Source: Hydrogenophaga sp. (GTDB taxonomy: Bacteria > Pseudomonadota > Gammaproteobacteria > Burkholderiales > Burkholderiaceae_C). From it: DNA of 56,924 bases. Every line of letters starts with the position of its first letter. Position 1 is the first letter of the stretch. A model generated the notes under the pieces. That model was not told the DNA's origin and did no database searches. It was given only the letters and a program-made list of their open reading frames with translations. Positions 40,784-50,386 of the stretch are shown here, piece by piece. Made by a program: the position numbers and the translations under genes. The stretch is from the NCBI RefSeq assembly GCF_022844385.1, contig NZ_JALHLX010000012.1, positions 1 through 56,924 on the forward strand, given 5' to 3'.

Positions 40784-41341
40784 TCAGGCGTGCAAGCGCG
40801 AGGTCTTGGGCAGGTGGGACATCAAAAACTCCATCTGGTCCGCCAGGATGCGGCGGTTGCGCAGAATGAAGTCTTCCCACAGGCTGGGCACATAGGGCGC
40901 ATACAGCAGCCCCATGTGCGCCTGCTCGGGCGTGCGGTTGCCCTTGCGGTGGTTGCACGAACGGCAGGCGGTGACCACGTTCATCCACAGATCGCGCCCG
41001 TTCTGGCCCAGCGGCACGATGTGCTCGCGGGTCAGTTCTTCTTCGTGAAAATGCTCGCCGCAGTAGGCGCACACATTGCGGTCGCGCGCAAACAGCTTGC
41101 TGTTGGTCAGCGTGGGCCGCAGGTCAAACGGGTTGATGCGAGGCACACCCTGGGTGCCGATGATGGAGTTGACGTTGATGACGGACTGGCGCCCGGTCAC
41201 CGCGTTGTGCCCGCCATGGAACACCGCGATCTCGGCCCCCATCTCCCAGCGCACCTCGTCCGCCGCGTAGTGCAGGACGGCTTCTTCCAGGCTGATCCAC
41301 GACTGTGGCAGCCCCTGGGCTGAGAGCTTCAAAACCTTCAA
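40784..41341 (-). CDS. HNH endonuclease domain protein
   Basis: A 185-residue stand-alone HNH nuclease-like protein. The zinc-binding and catalytic module is ARDRNVCAYCGEHFHEEELT (Cys pair near 90-93), then REHIVPLGQNGRDLWMN and ACRSCNHRKGNRTPEQAHM (Cys pair near 127-130). The N-terminal 80 residues (SWISLEEAVLHYAADEVRWE) are a family-specific domain usual in such proteins from environmental proteobacteria. There is no sign of a restriction system, intron or phage around it, so the role is unknown. It is divergent from ribF across 190 bp. Confidence 0.85.
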   Translation of the reverse strand: MKVLKLSAQGLPQSWISLEEAVLHYAADEVRWEMGAEIAVFHGGHNAVTGRQSVINVNSIIGTQGVPRINPFDLRPTLTNSKLFARDRNVCAYCGEHFHEEELTREHIVPLGQNGRDLWMNVVTACRSCNHRKGNRTPEQAHMGLLYAPYVPSLWEDFILRNRRILADQMEFLMSHLPKTSRLHA

Positions 41342-41531
41342 GACGGACTCCTTTGTGCATGGGCATCACCGGAAAACAGGCCTGGACAGGCCCCACATCA
41401 CCGGCAGGCAAGGCCTGCGGGCATGTATCGTCGTGTGTCAATATAGCGCGCTTTGATGACGCAGCCCGTCACACCGGCACATTCCACACCGCCAACGGGC
41501 CCGCAAGAGCACCTTCACCCACCGACCCGGC

Positions 41532-42611
41532 ATGAAAATCTTTCGCGGCCTGCGTGGCCGTCTCCCCAGCAACCCACTGGCGGCCCGCGGCGGTTGCGCG
41601 CTCACCATCGGCAACTTTGACGGCGTTCACCGCGGCCACCAGGCCATGCTGGCGCTGCTCAACAACGAAGCCAGGCACCGGGGCGTGCCCAGCTGCGTGA
41701 TGACGTTCGAGCCGCACCCGCGCGACTACTTTGCCGCCCTGCACCACCAGCCCGACCTGGCGCCCGCGCGCATTGCCACCCTGCGCGACAAGCTGCAGGA
41801 ACTCGAACGCTGCGGCGTGGACGAGTGTGTGGTGCTGCCCTTCAACGCACAGCTCGCCGCGCAGACGCCGCAGGCCTTCATTGAAGACATCCTGGTCGGC
41901 TGTCTGGGCGTGAAGTACGTGCTGGTGGGCGACGACTTCCGCTTCGGCGCCAAACGCGCCGGCGACTACGCCATGCTGGACGCCGCCGGGAACCGCCTGG
42001 GCTTCGACGTGGCGCGCATGCAGAGCTACGAGGTGCACGGCCTGCGCGTCTCCAGCTCTGCCGTGCGCCAGGCGCTGGGCGCCGGACGGATGGACGAGGT
42101 GGCCGCACTTCTCGGCCGGCCTTACAGCATCAGCGGCCACGTGGTGCACGGGCGCAAGCTGGGCCGCCAGCTGGCCGAGAGCGCTCCCGGTCGTGGCGAT
42201 GGTTTTCGCACCCTCAACCTGCGCTTTTCCCATTGGAAGCCCGCGGCCAGCGGCATCTTTGCTGTGCGGGTGCACGGCCTCGGTCCACACGCCGATTCGG
42301 CGCCCCTGCCCGGCGTGGCCAACCTCGGTGTGCGACCCTCGCTCGACCCCGATGACGTGAACGGCGGACGCGTGCTGCTCGAAACCCATTGCCTCGACTG
42401 GCCCCGGGCTATGGCCGAGAGCCTGCCCGGCGGGGAGGCCTACGGTAAAATCGTCCGCGTGGAACTGCTGCACAAACTGCATGACGAGCTGAAATACGAC
42501 AGTCTGGACGCCCTGACCCAGGGCATCGCGCGCGACTGCGACGACGCACGCGCCTTCTTCGCCTCGCTGCACACCCAAACCCACCGCCAGACCACGCGCG
42601 ACCGAATTTAG
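41532..42611 (+). CDS. ribF: Bifunctional riboflavin kinase / FMN adenylyltransferase RibF
   Basis: A 359-residue enzyme that makes FMN and then FAD. The N-terminal adenylyltransferase domain has TIGNFDGVHRGHQAML (HxGH-like, about residues 26-41), FEPHPRDYF and VLVGDDFRFGAKRAGD. Residues after about 185 form the kinase domain: ISGHVVHGRKLGRQL with the PTAN-like region replaced by LNLRFSHWKPAASGIFAV, then GVANLGVRPSLDPDDV and the catalytic Glu in LLETHCLDW. The usual PTANI is degraded in this family member (RTLNLRF). It is upstream of ileS-lspA, an order seen in many proteobacteria. Confidence 0.94.
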   Translation: MKIFRGLRGRLPSNPLAARGGCALTIGNFDGVHRGHQAMLALLNNEARHRGVPSCVMTFEPHPRDYFAALHHQPDLAPARIATLRDKLQELERCGVDECVVLPFNAQLAAQTPQAFIEDILVGCLGVKYVLVGDDFRFGAKRAGDYAMLDAAGNRLGFDVARMQSYEVHGLRVSSSAVRQALGAGRMDEVAALLGRPYSISGHVVHGRKLGRQLAESAPGRGDGFRTLNLRFSHWKPAASGIFAVRVHGLGPHADSAPLPGVANLGVRPSLDPDDVNGGRVLLETHCLDWPRAMAESLPGGEAYGKIVRVELLHKLHDELKYDSLDALTQGIARDCDDARAFFASLHTQTHRQTTRDRI

Positions 42612-42633
42612 ACCTCGCGTCTATCCGGTCGCT

Positions 42634-42713
42634 GCCCTTCGACAGGCTCAGGGCGAACGGTGTCTCCTTCTGTCTCCCCTCACTCCCCCGTTCGGGCTGA
42701 GCTTGTCGAAGCC
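42634..42713. repeat. REP-like inverted repeat between ribF and ileS
   Basis: GCCCTTCGACAGGCTCAGGG (continuing CGAACGG to 42660) and CCGTTCGGGCTGAGCTTGTC (continuing GAAGCC, 42688-42713) are imperfect inverted copies about 26 bp long, with a 27 bp spacer. This TTCGACAGGCTCAG-type palindrome is a widespread repeat in beta- and gammaproteobacteria. It fills most of the 119 bp gap. Confidence 0.85.
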
Positions 42714-42730
42714 ACCACGGAACCTCCGCC

Positions 42731-45598
42731 ATGTCTGAAACCACCCCCGCTGCCGCCGACTACCGCAGCACCCTGAACCTGCCCGACACCCCGTTCCCCA
42801 TGCGCGGGGATTTGCCCAAGCGCGAACCGGGCTGGGTCGACAGCTGGAACGAAGGCGGCCTCTACAAACGCCTGCGCGACGCACGCGCCGGCGCGCCGCT
42901 GTTCGTGCTGCACGACGGCCCGCCGTACGCCAACGGCAAGCTGCACATCGGCCATGCGCTCAACAAGGTGCTCAAGGACATGATCGTCAAGAGCCGCCAG
43001 CTCTCGGGCTTTGACGCGCAGTACATCCCCGGCTGGGACTGCCATGGCCTGCCGATCGAAAACGCGATCGAAAAACTTCACGGCCGCAACTTGAGCCGCG
43101 ACGACATGCAGGCCAAAAGCCGCGCGTTCGCCACCGAGCAGATCGGCCAGCAGCGCGAAGACTTCAAGCGCCTGGGCGTGCTGGGCGACTGGGAACGCCC
43201 CTACCGCACCATGGACCCGGCCAACGAAGCGGGCGAAATCCGCGCTTTCAAACGCGTGATCGAACGCGGCTTTGTCTACCGCGGCCTGAAGCCCGTGTAC
43301 TGGTGCTTCGACTGCGGTTCGTCGCTGGCCGAGTTCGAGATCGAATACGCCGACAAGAAGAGCGAGACGCTGGATGTGGCCTTCGAGACCGACGACGCCG
43401 CGAAGCTCGCTGCAGCCTTCGGCGTGGGCGCCCTGCCCGCGGGCAAGTCCGCCTTCGCCGTCATCTGGACCACCACCGCCTGGACCATCCCCGCCAACCA
43501 GGCGCTCAACGCCCACCCCGAGTTCACCTACGCCCTGGTCGACACGCCCATGGGCTGCCTGGTGCTGGCCGAAACACTGGTTGAGAAGTGCCTGGAGCGC
43601 TTCGGCCTCACCGGCACCGTGATCGCCACCGCGCCGGGCAAGGCCCTGGGCGGCCTGAACTTCCGCCACCCGCTGTTTGACGTGGACGTTGGCTACCAAC
43701 GCCTGTCGCCCATGTACCTGGCCGAGTACGTGAGCGACGCCGACGGCACCGGCATCGTGCACTCGTCACCCGCCTACGGCGTGGACGACTTCAACTCCTG
43801 CGTGGCACACGGCATGTCGGTCGACGACATCCTCAACCCGGTGCAAGGCAACGGCGCTTACGCCGCCGACTGGCCTCTTTTTGGTGGCCTGCACATCTGG
43901 AAAGCCGTGCCGGTGATCCTGGAGGCGCTCAAGGCCTCTGGGCGCCTCATGGCCACCCAGACCATCACCCACAGCTACCCGCACTGCTGGCGCCACAAGA
44001 CGCCGGTGATCTACCGCGCCGCAGCGCAGTGGTTCGTGCGCATGGACGAAGGCGAGGGCGTGTTCACCAAAGACAAGGCGCCCAAGACGCTGCGCCAGCT
44101 CGCGCTGGAGGCCATCGACGCCACCCGGTTCTATCCCGAGAACGGCCGCACCCGCCTGCGCGACATGATCGCCAACCGGCCCGACTGGTGCATCAGCCGC
44201 CAGCGCAGCTGGGGCGTGCCGGTGCCGTTTTTCCTGCACAAGGACAGTGGCGAATTGCACCCGCGCACCATGGAGATCCTCGACCAGGCGGCCGACATCG
44301 TCGAGCAAGGCGGCATCGAGGCCTGGAGCCGCGTCACCGCAGAGGAAATTCTGGGTGCCACCGACGCGCCGCACTACACCAAGAGCACCGACATCCTCGA
44401 GGTGTGGTTCGACTCCGGCTCGACCTTCTCGCACGTGCTGCGCGGCAGCCACGCCAACGCCTACCCCAACGGCGCGTTCCACACCGAAGGCCCCGAGGCC
44501 GACCTCTACCTCGAAGGCCACGACCAGCACCGCGGCTGGTTCCACAGCTCGCTGCTGCTGGGTTGCGCGCTCTACGACCGTGCACCCTACAAAGGCCTGC
44601 TGACCCACGGATTCGCCACCGACGGCCAGGGCCGCAAGATGAGCAAGAGCCTGGGCAACACGGTCGACCCGCAGACCGTGACGAGCAAACTGGGCGCGGA
44701 GATCGTGCGCCTGTGGGTGGCCAGCACCGACTACTCGGGCGACCTCAACATCGACGACAAGATCCTCGCCCGCGTGGTCGACGCCTACCGCCGCATCCGC
44801 AACACGCTGCGTTTTCTGCTCGCCAATGTGAGCGATTTCGACCCGGCGAAAGACGCCGTGCCGCTGGACCAGATGCTGGAGATCGACCGCTACGCCCTGG
44901 CGCGCGCGGCGCAGTTCCAGGCCGAGGTGTTGGCGCACTACGCCGTGTACGAGTTCCACCCGGTGGTGGCCAAGTTGCAGGTCTACTGCTCGGAAGACCT
45001 GGGCGCGTTCTACCTCGACGTGCTGAAAGACCGGCTCTACACCACCTCGCCGGGCAGCCTGGCGCGGCGCAGCGCGCAAACCGCGCTGCACCAGATCACC
45101 CACGCCATGCTGCGCTGGATGGCGCCTTTCCTCAGCTTCACGGCTGAAGAAGCCTGGCCCGTGCTGGCCGGTGCGCAGAACCAGGGTTCGATCTTTTTCG
45201 AGACCTTTGCCAAGCTGCCCGAGGTGGACGAAGCGCTGCTCGCCAAGTGGTCGCGCGTCCGCCACGTGCGCGAAACGGTGAACAAGGAAATCGAGACGGT
45301 GCGCACCGCCGGCAGCGTGGGTTCGTCCCTGCAGGCCACGGTGAAGCTCACCGTGCCGGCCGACGACCATGCGGTCCTCGCCTCGCTCGGCGACGACCTC
45401 AAGTTCGTCTTCATCGTCTCTCAGGTGACCTTGCTCGAAGGCGATGCGAGGGTGGAGGTGATCCCGGCCAACGCCGCCAAGTGCGAGCGCTGCTGGCACT
45501 ACCGCGACGACGTGGGTGTGGACATTGCACACCCCACGCTGTGCGGGCGCTGCACCAGCAACCTGTTCGGCGCCGGTGAAGCCCGCGCGGTGGCCTGA
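42731..45598 (+). CDS. ileS: Isoleucine--tRNA ligase
   Basis: A 955-residue class I aminoacyl-tRNA synthetase. HIGH is in [15 protein letters not shown] (residues 72-75) and KMSKS in [14 protein letters not shown] (near 637-641). The CP1 editing domain spans roughly 200-400. The C-terminal zinc site is [10 protein letters not shown] and CGRCTSNLF (last 40 residues). [10 protein letters not shown] follows HIGH as in bacterial IleRS. The C-terminal zinc domain marks the mupirocin-sensitive bacterial type rather than the eukaryote-like type. The TGA overlaps the lspA ATG by one base. Confidence 0.97.
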   Translation: MSETTPAAADYRSTLNLPDTPFPMRGDLPKREPGWVDSWNEGGLYKRLRDARAGAPLFVLHDGPPYANGKLHIGHALNKVLKDMIVKSRQLSGFDAQYIPGWDCHGLPIENAIEKLHGRNLSRDDMQAKSRAFATEQIGQQREDFKRLGVLGDWERPYRTMDPANEAGEIRAFKRVIERGFVYRGLKPVYWCFDCGSSLAEFEIEYADKKSETLDVAFETDDAAKLAAAFGVGALPAGKSAFAVIWTTTAWTIPANQALNAHPEFTYALVDTPMGCLVLAETLVEKCLERFGLTGTVIATAPGKALGGLNFRHPLFDVDVGYQRLSPMYLAEYVSDADGTGIVHSSPAYGVDDFNSCVAHGMSVDDILNPVQGNGAYAADWPLFGGLHIWKAVPVILEALKASGRLMATQTITHSYPHCWRHKTPVIYRAAAQWFVRMDEGEGVFTKDKAPKTLRQLALEAIDATRFYPENGRTRLRDMIANRPDWCISRQRSWGVPVPFFLHKDSGELHPRTMEILDQAADIVEQGGIEAWSRVTAEEILGATDAPHYTKSTDILEVWFDSGSTFSHVLRGSHANAYPNGAFHTEGPEADLYLEGHDQHRGWFHSSLLLGCALYDRAPYKGLLTHGFATDGQGRKMSKSLGNTVDPQTVTSKLGAEIVRLWVASTDYSGDLNIDDKILARVVDAYRRIRNTLRFLLANVSDFDPAKDAVPLDQMLEIDRYALARAAQFQAEVLAHYAVYEFHPVVAKLQVYCSEDLGAFYLDVLKDRLYTTSPGSLARRSAQTALHQITHAMLRWMAPFLSFTAEEAWPVLAGAQNQGSIFFETFAKLPEVDEALLAKWSRVRHVRETVNKEIETVRTAGSVGSSLQATVKLTVPADDHAVLASLGDDLKFVFIVSQVTLLEGDARVEVIPANAAKCERCWHYRDDVGVDIAHPTLCGRCTSNLFGAGEARAVA

Positions 45599-46107
45599 TG
45601 GACAACACATCAACGCGCGGCATCTGGCCCTGGCTCGGTCTGGCCGCCCTGCTCGTGGCGGCCGACCAGGTCACCAAGCTGCTGATCCTGGCGAACTACC
45701 AGCTCGGTGAAAGCACCTTCATCACCAGCTTCTTCAACATCGTGCGCGTGCACAACCCGGGCGCGGCGTTTTCCTTCCTCGCCGATGCCGGCGGCTGGCA
45801 GCGCTGGTTCTTCACCGGGGTCGGGGTGGCGGCGTCGGTGTTCATCGTGTGGATGCTGCGAACGCACCCGGGCGAGAAGCTGTTTGCGTTCGCGCTGGCC
45901 TGCATCCTGGGCGGCGCCATCGGCAACGTGATCGACCGCGTTCTCTACGGCTACGTGGTGGACTGGCTGGACTTCCACTGGGGGTTTCTCAGCGGCCTGT
46001 TCCCGGGCGGACATTTCCCGGCCTTCAACATCGCCGACGCGGCCATCACGGTGGGCGCGGTATCGCTGATCCTGGACGAGATCCTGCGCTGGCGCCGCAG
46101 CCGGTGA
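45598..46107 (+). CDS. lspA: Lipoprotein signal peptidase LspA
   Basis: A 169-residue inner-membrane aspartyl protease (signal peptidase II) that cleaves lipoprotein signal peptides after lipidation. Four hydrophobic segments are visible. The two catalytic Asp lie in [20 protein letters not shown] (near residue 118) and [13 protein letters not shown] (near 146). [11 protein letters not shown] is a further family motif. It is translationally coupled to ileS (TGATG). The usual order ribF-ileS-lspA is kept. Confidence 0.96.
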   Translation: MDNTSTRGIWPWLGLAALLVAADQVTKLLILANYQLGESTFITSFFNIVRVHNPGAAFSFLADAGGWQRWFFTGVGVAASVFIVWMLRTHPGEKLFAFALACILGGAIGNVIDRVLYGYVVDWLDFHWGFLSGLFPGGHFPAFNIADAAITVGAVSLILDEILRWRRSR

Positions 46108-46161
46108 CGCGGCAGCGAGGCCCGGGCGGCCACACCGGCCGTGCAACGCGCTGGCCGGGCG

Positions 46162-46167
46162 TATAAC
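46162..46167 (+). promoter_or_regulatory. Candidate -10 box of the Na/Pi cotransporter gene
   Basis: TATAAC ends 8 bp before the ATG. If it is the -10 box, the message is nearly leaderless. No -35 box and no Shine-Dalgarno sequence are evident. Confidence 0.3.
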
Positions 46168-46175
46168 TTCCGTTC

Positions 46176-47837
46176 ATGAAACACCTGTTGGATCTTCTGG
46201 CGGCCATCGCCCTGCTCGTGTGGGGCACGCACCTGGTGCGCAACGGCGTGCTGCGTGTTTTTGGCAGCAACCTGCGACAGATCCTGGCTGCCAGCATGGG
46301 CAACCGCTTCACGGCAGCGCTCTCTGGCCTGGGCGTCACGGCCCTGGTGCAATCCAGCACCGCCACCGCGCTCATCACCGCTTCCTTCGTCGGCCGTGGT
46401 CTGATTGCCCTGCCTGCGGCGCTGGCCGTGATGCTGGGCGCCGACATCGGCACCAGCCTGATGGCGGTGGTGTTCTCCTTCGACCTGTCGTGGCTGTCGC
46501 CGCTCTTCATCTTTCTCGGCGTCACGCTGTTCATCTCCCGACAAGGCACCTCGGCAGGCGACTTCGGGCGCGTGCTGATCGGTCTGGGCCTGATGCTGCT
46601 GGCCCTGCGGCTGATTTCGAGTTCCACCAACGTGCTCACCCAGAACCCGGCGGTGCAGCTGATGCTGGAGTCTCTCACCAGCGACCTGTTGCTTGAAATT
46701 TTGCTCGGCGCCACGCTCGCGGTGGTGGCGTATTCGAGCCTGGCGGTTGTGCTGCTGGCCTCCACGCTGGCACTGCAGGTGGTCGGGCTCGATGTGGCGC
46801 TGGGCATCGTGCTGGGCGCCAACCTGGGCAGCGGCCTGCTGGCTGTGATCACCACCGCCAAGTCGGGTGTGAGCACGCGCCAGGTGCCGCTGGGCAACCT
46901 TCTCTTCAAGGTGTTCGGCGTGGCGATTGCCATCTGGTTGATCCCCACCTGGGTGCGTTTCATGCAGCCGCTGGTGCAGGACCCGGCCACGCTCACCGTG
47001 CTGTTCCACCTGAGCTTCAACCTCATGGTGGGCGCGCTGTTCATCGGCCTCACGCGGCCCATTGCCGCGCTGGTCAACCGGCTGCTGCCGCTGCAAGCCG
47101 ACAAGGGCCCGCTGGACCGCCCCAACCACCTCGACCCGTCGGCTCTGGCCACACCCTCGCTGGCCATTTCGTGCGCGGCGCGCGAAGCCATGCACCAGGC
47201 CGATGTGGTGGAAACCATGCTGCGTGGCGTGGTCACGGTGATCAAGACCAACGACCTCCAGCTCGCCAAAGACCTGCGCAAGCTCGACGACACGGTGGAC
47301 AGCCTGTACTCGGCCATCAAGTACTACCTCACCAAGATCTCGCGCCAGCAACTCAGCGAAGCCGAAGGCCGCCGCTGGACCGACATCATCAGCTTCACCA
47401 TCAACATGGAGCAGATCGGCGACACAGTGGAGCGCGTGCTGCTCGACATCGAAGACAAGAAGATCCGCAAGGGCCGCGACTTCTCCGAGGCCGGCATGGC
47501 CGAAATCACCGAACTGCACGCGCGCCTGCTGGACAACCTGCGCCTGGGCATGAGCGTGTTCCTCAATGGCAATGTGCGCGATGCCCAGCGCCTGCTGGAA
47601 GAAAAGGTGCGCTTTCGCGACAAGGAGCGCGCCTACGCTGCCACCCACCTCGACCGCTTGTCCGACATGAGCCAGCAGAGCATGGACACCAGCGCGCTGC
47701 ACCTGGATCTGATCAGCGACTTGAAGCGCATCAACTCGCACATCTGCTCGATCGCCTACCCCATCCTCGACAGTGCGGGCGTGCTCGCGCCCAGCCGGCT
47801 TCGCGAGCCGCCGTCGGCGGACGTCAGCCGCCTCTGA
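46176..47837 (+). CDS. Na/Pi cotransporter family protein with PhoU-like domain
   Basis: A 553-residue protein. Two copies of the Na/Pi cotransporter repeat give about eight membrane segments; the first has TALVQSSTATALITASFVG (about residues 49-67, QSS motif). A second repeat lies around residues 180-240 (VLGANLGSGLLAVIT). From about 330 the C-terminus is a PhoU-like helical domain (DVVETMLRGVVTVIKTNDLQ and NMEQIGDTVERVLLDIEDKK). Such proteins are thought to take up or export phosphate with sodium. It follows lspA by 68 bp but probably has its own promoter. A similar family exists in E. coli (YjbB). Confidence 0.92.
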   Translation: MKHLLDLLAAIALLVWGTHLVRNGVLRVFGSNLRQILAASMGNRFTAALSGLGVTALVQSSTATALITASFVGRGLIALPAALAVMLGADIGTSLMAVVFSFDLSWLSPLFIFLGVTLFISRQGTSAGDFGRVLIGLGLMLLALRLISSSTNVLTQNPAVQLMLESLTSDLLLEILLGATLAVVAYSSLAVVLLASTLALQVVGLDVALGIVLGANLGSGLLAVITTAKSGVSTRQVPLGNLLFKVFGVAIAIWLIPTWVRFMQPLVQDPATLTVLFHLSFNLMVGALFIGLTRPIAALVNRLLPLQADKGPLDRPNHLDPSALATPSLAISCAAREAMHQADVVETMLRGVVTVIKTNDLQLAKDLRKLDDTVDSLYSAIKYYLTKISRQQLSEAEGRRWTDIISFTINMEQIGDTVERVLLDIEDKKIRKGRDFSEAGMAEITELHARLLDNLRLGMSVFLNGNVRDAQRLLEEKVRFRDKERAYAATHLDRLSDMSQQSMDTSALHLDLISDLKRINSHICSIAYPILDSAGVLAPSRLREPPSADVSRL

Positions 47838-47929
47838 CAGCGCCCGTGTCTTGCGCAGCGCGGCTGCGAAAAAGGGGGTGCTGTGCTACGCTGACCACCC
47901 GATTTGCGACCCGCTCAGGAGACAACCAC

Positions 47930-49078
47930 ATGCCCGGACTGCTGCCCCACATCGACCCCGACGGCCTGCTCGAGTTCTCGGTGGTCTACACCGACCGGGC
48001 GCTCAACCACATGTCCAGACGTTTCCAGGGCGTGATGACCGACATCTCGGCCATGCTCAAGCGGGTGTACGGCGCGCACTCGGCGGTGGTGGTGCCCGGC
48101 AGCGGCACCTTCGGCATGGAGTCGGTGGCACGGCAGTTTGCCCACGGCAAACATGTGCTCGTGATCCGCAACGGCTGGTTCAGCTACCGCTGGACGCAGA
48201 TCTTCGACATGGGCAGCATCCCGGCCAGCCACACGGTGATGAAGGCCCGGCGCACCGGCGCGGGTGCACAGGCCGCGTGGGCGCCCGCACCCATTGAAGA
48301 GGTGGTGGCCACCATCGCACGCGAGAAACCCGCGCTGGTGTTCGCGCCTCACGTGGAAACCGCGGCCGGCATGATCCTGCCCGACGCCTACCTCAAGGCC
48401 GTGAGCGACGCGGTGCACGCGGTGGGCGGCTTGTTCGTGCTCGACTGCATTGCGTCGGGCGCGATGTGGGTCGACATGAAAGCCACGGGTGTGGACATCC
48501 TGATTTCGGCGCCCCAAAAGGGCTGGAGCAGTTCGCCTTGTTGCGCCATGGTGATGCTGAGCGAGCGCGCACGCGCCGCCATCGACGCCACGCAGAGCAC
48601 CACCTTCGCGATGGATCTCAAGAAGTGGCTGCAGATCATGGAGACCTACGAAGGCGGCGGCCACGCGTACCACACGACCTTGCCCACCGACGCGCTCACG
48701 CGCTTGCGCGAGACGATGGTGGAGACCGAGGCCTATGGCTATGAGCGGGTGCGGCAGGAGCAGATTGCACTGGGCACGCAGGTGCGCGCGCTGTTGGAGC
48801 GCAACGGTTTCCCCAGCGTGGCGGCTTCGGGCTTTCAGGCGCCGGGTGTGGTGGTGAGTTACACCACCGACCCGGAGATCCAGTCGAGCAAGAAGTTTCT
48901 GGCGGTGGGTTTGCAAACCGCTGCAGGTGTGCCGTTGCAGTGCGACGAAGGTCCCGAGTTCAAGACCTTCCGCATCGGCCTCTTCGGGCTGGACAAGTGG
49001 CACGACGTGCCTTCGACCTTGCAGCATCTGGAGCGGGCGCTGGCTGAAGTGGCACCTCGGCAGGGACAGCCTGCTTGA
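47930..49078 (+). CDS. Class V aminotransferase (alanine-glyoxylate / serine-pyruvate type)
   Basis: A 382-residue PLP enzyme of fold type I. The N-terminus contains RVYGAHSAVVVPGSGTFGME, the glycine-rich PLP phosphate region. FVLDCIASGAMWVDMKATGV holds the PLP-nitrogen Asp, and ISAPQKGWSSSPCCAMVML carries the Schiff-base Lys near residue 198. The overall style matches alanine-glyoxylate or serine-pyruvate aminotransferases, but the amino donor cannot be fixed. AGGAGA lies 9 bp before the ATG. A pair of large hairpin repeats begins 45 bp after its stop. Confidence 0.88.
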   Translation: MPGLLPHIDPDGLLEFSVVYTDRALNHMSRRFQGVMTDISAMLKRVYGAHSAVVVPGSGTFGMESVARQFAHGKHVLVIRNGWFSYRWTQIFDMGSIPASHTVMKARRTGAGAQAAWAPAPIEEVVATIAREKPALVFAPHVETAAGMILPDAYLKAVSDAVHAVGGLFVLDCIASGAMWVDMKATGVDILISAPQKGWSSSPCCAMVMLSERARAAIDATQSTTFAMDLKKWLQIMETYEGGGHAYHTTLPTDALTRLRETMVETEAYGYERVRQEQIALGTQVRALLERNGFPSVAASGFQAPGVVVSYTTDPEIQSSKKFLAVGLQTAAGVPLQCDEGPEFKTFRIGLFGLDKWHDVPSTLQHLERALAEVAPRQGQPA

Positions 49079-49123
49079 GTTGAGGTTGTTGCTCGCTGAG
49101 CGTTGCGTTCGTCTACCTCGCGG

Positions 49124-49221
49124 GATCGGGGCATGACGGCGCTCTGCTCCGCGAATGTCCCCCGGGGCCTGCGGCCCCTCCTCCATTATTTCGCTGCGCA
49201 GAGCGCCATCACGCCCCGACC
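49124..49221 (-). repeat. Variable-stem hairpin repeat, copy A
   Basis: Read on the minus strand: a 24 bp outer stem (inner end CGCTCTGC / GCAGAGCG), the core GCAGCGAAATAATGGAGGAG, apical stem GGGGCC-GCA-GGCCCC, then GGGGGACATTCGCGGA. The core is 49148-49197. All stem positions pair; three are G.U in this orientation. It lies 45 bp after the aminotransferase stop codon. Confidence 0.85.
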
Positions 49222-49231
49222 AGAGACGTGT

Positions 49232-49255
49232 GGGCGTTCGAACGTTGGATCGCCC
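49232..49255. repeat. Linker hairpin between copies A and B
   Basis: GGGCG (49232-49236) pairs with CGCCC (49251-49255) around the loop TTCGAACGTTGGAT. The linker between copies C and D has the same kind of loop (TTCGAAACGTGGG) inside a different but still complementary stem. Confidence 0.5.
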
Positions 49256-49266
49256 GGGTGCTCGCG

Positions 49267-49364
49267 GCCTTGGAGCGTTGGGTAACCGACGCAGCGAAAT
49301 AAAGGAGGAGGCGGCGCAGCCGCCGGGGGACATTCGCGGAGTCGGTTGCCCAACGCTCCAAGGC
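49267..49364 (+). repeat. Variable-stem hairpin repeat, copy B
   Basis: Outer stem of 24 bp (GCCTTGGAGCGTTGGG ... CCAACGCTCCAAGGC, inner end CCGAC / GTCGG) with a single T.G wobble. The core 49291-49340 starts GCAGCGAAATAAAGGAGGAG, has apical stem GGCGGC-GCA-GCCGCC and ends GGGGGACATTCGCGGA. Oriented opposite to copy A. It lies just downstream of the convergent quinone oxidoreductase gene. Confidence 0.85.
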
Positions 49365-49390
49365 AACCAACCCCGCAGGCACGAAAAAAC

Positions 49391-50386
49391 TCAGGGCAGC
49401 AAAACCGTGCAACCCGTCGTGGAACGAGCCTCCAGACTCTCATGCGCCTTGCGCACATCGGTCAGTGCAAAACGCTGGTCGATGCGGATCTTCACCTGAT
49501 TGCCTTCCACCACCGCGAACAGATCGTCGGCCATGGCCTGCGTGCGTTCGCGGCTGGTGATGTGCGAGAACAAGGTCTGGCGCGTCACATAGAGCGAACC
49601 CTTGGAGCCCAGGATGCCGGGCGCAAACGGCGCCACCGGGCCTGACGCATTGCCGAAGCTGGCCATGAGACCGAAGGGGCGCAGGCAATCGAGCGACTTG
49701 TCGAAGGTGTCCTTGCCCACCGAGTCGTAGACCACCTTCACGCCCTGCCCGTTGGTGATCTCCTTCACCCGTGCGGCAAAGTCTTCGGTGCGGTAGTTGA
49801 TGGCGTGGCTGGCACCGTGCTCCAGCGCCAGCTTGCATTTCTCATCCGAACCCGCCGTGCCGATGAGTTGCAGGCCCAGCGCCTTGGCCCACTGGCAGGC
49901 AATCAGGCCCACGCCACCGGCCGCGGCGTGAAACAGAACGAAGTCGCCCGGCTCCAACCCTTCCACTGGGCGGCAGCGCTTGAGCAGGTACTGCGCGGTC
50001 AGCCCCTTGAGCATCATCGCCGCGCCGGTTTCGAAGTCGATCGCATCCGGCAACTGGCACACGTTCATGGCCGGCATCACGCGCACGTCGCAGTAGCTGC
50101 CGGGCGGGTTGGCCGCGTAGGCCGCGCGGTCGCCGGCCTTGAGGTGCGTCACGCCCTCGCCCACCGCCTCGATCACGCCGGCGCCTTCCATGCCGAGTGC
50201 CAGCGGCATGGGAAACGGGTAGAGGCCGCTGCGTTGGTAGACGTCGATGTAGTTCAGGCCGATGGCGTGGTGGCGGATGCGCACCTGGCCCGGGCCGGGA
50301 TCACCCACGTTCACGGTGTCGATGACCAGTTGCTCCGGGCCGCCAGCGGCGTGGATGCGCACGGCGCGGGATTCTTGTGTGCTCAT
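49391..50386 (-). CDS. Quinone oxidoreductase, zeta-crystallin-like (MDR superfamily)
   Basis: A 331-residue zinc-independent medium-chain dehydrogenase/reductase, probably NADPH:quinone oxidoreductase. Motifs: GLNYIDVYQRSGLYPFPMPL (about 44-63), GMEGAGVIEAVGEGV, and the nucleotide site FHAAAGGVGLIACQWAKALG (near residue 150). NYIDVYQRSG and the AAAGGVG motif are those of the QOR branch; the catalytic zinc Cys/His of alcohol dehydrogenases are absent. Start MSTQESRAVRIHAAGG was chosen over an upstream Met in non-conserved sequence. No operon partner is evident. Confidence 0.92.
   Translation of the reverse strand: MSTQESRAVRIHAAGGPEQLVIDTVNVGDPGPGQVRIRHHAIGLNYIDVYQRSGLYPFPMPLALGMEGAGVIEAVGEGVTHLKAGDRAAYAANPPGSYCDVRVMPAMNVCQLPDAIDFETGAAMMLKGLTAQYLLKRCRPVEGLEPGDFVLFHAAAGGVGLIACQWAKALGLQLIGTAGSDEKCKLALEHGASHAINYRTEDFAARVKEITNGQGVKVVYDSVGKDTFDKSLDCLRPFGLMASFGNASGPVAPFAPGILGSKGSLYVTRQTLFSHITSRERTQAMADDLFAVVEGNQVKIRIDQRFALTDVRKAHESLEARSTTGCTVLLP

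Noticed and set aside
40784..41341. HNH protein as part of a homing intron, IscB-like system or restriction system
   Set aside because: It lacks RuvC and other IscB features, no methyltransferase is adjacent, and the flanking genes are intact housekeeping genes.
43766..45613. Open frame of 615 codons antisense to ileS
   Set aside because: No domain is recognisable, and the sense strand is a complete isoleucyl-tRNA synthetase.
49124..49364. Large hairpins read as ordinary Rho-independent terminators
   Set aside because: There is no T-tract after the stems in either orientation, the stems are far longer than needed, and one pair lies upstream of a gene rather than after it.
49124..49364. Repeats read as a CRISPR array
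   Set aside because: Copies are inverted pairs with long palindromic arms rather than direct repeats with regular spacers, and no cas genes are present.
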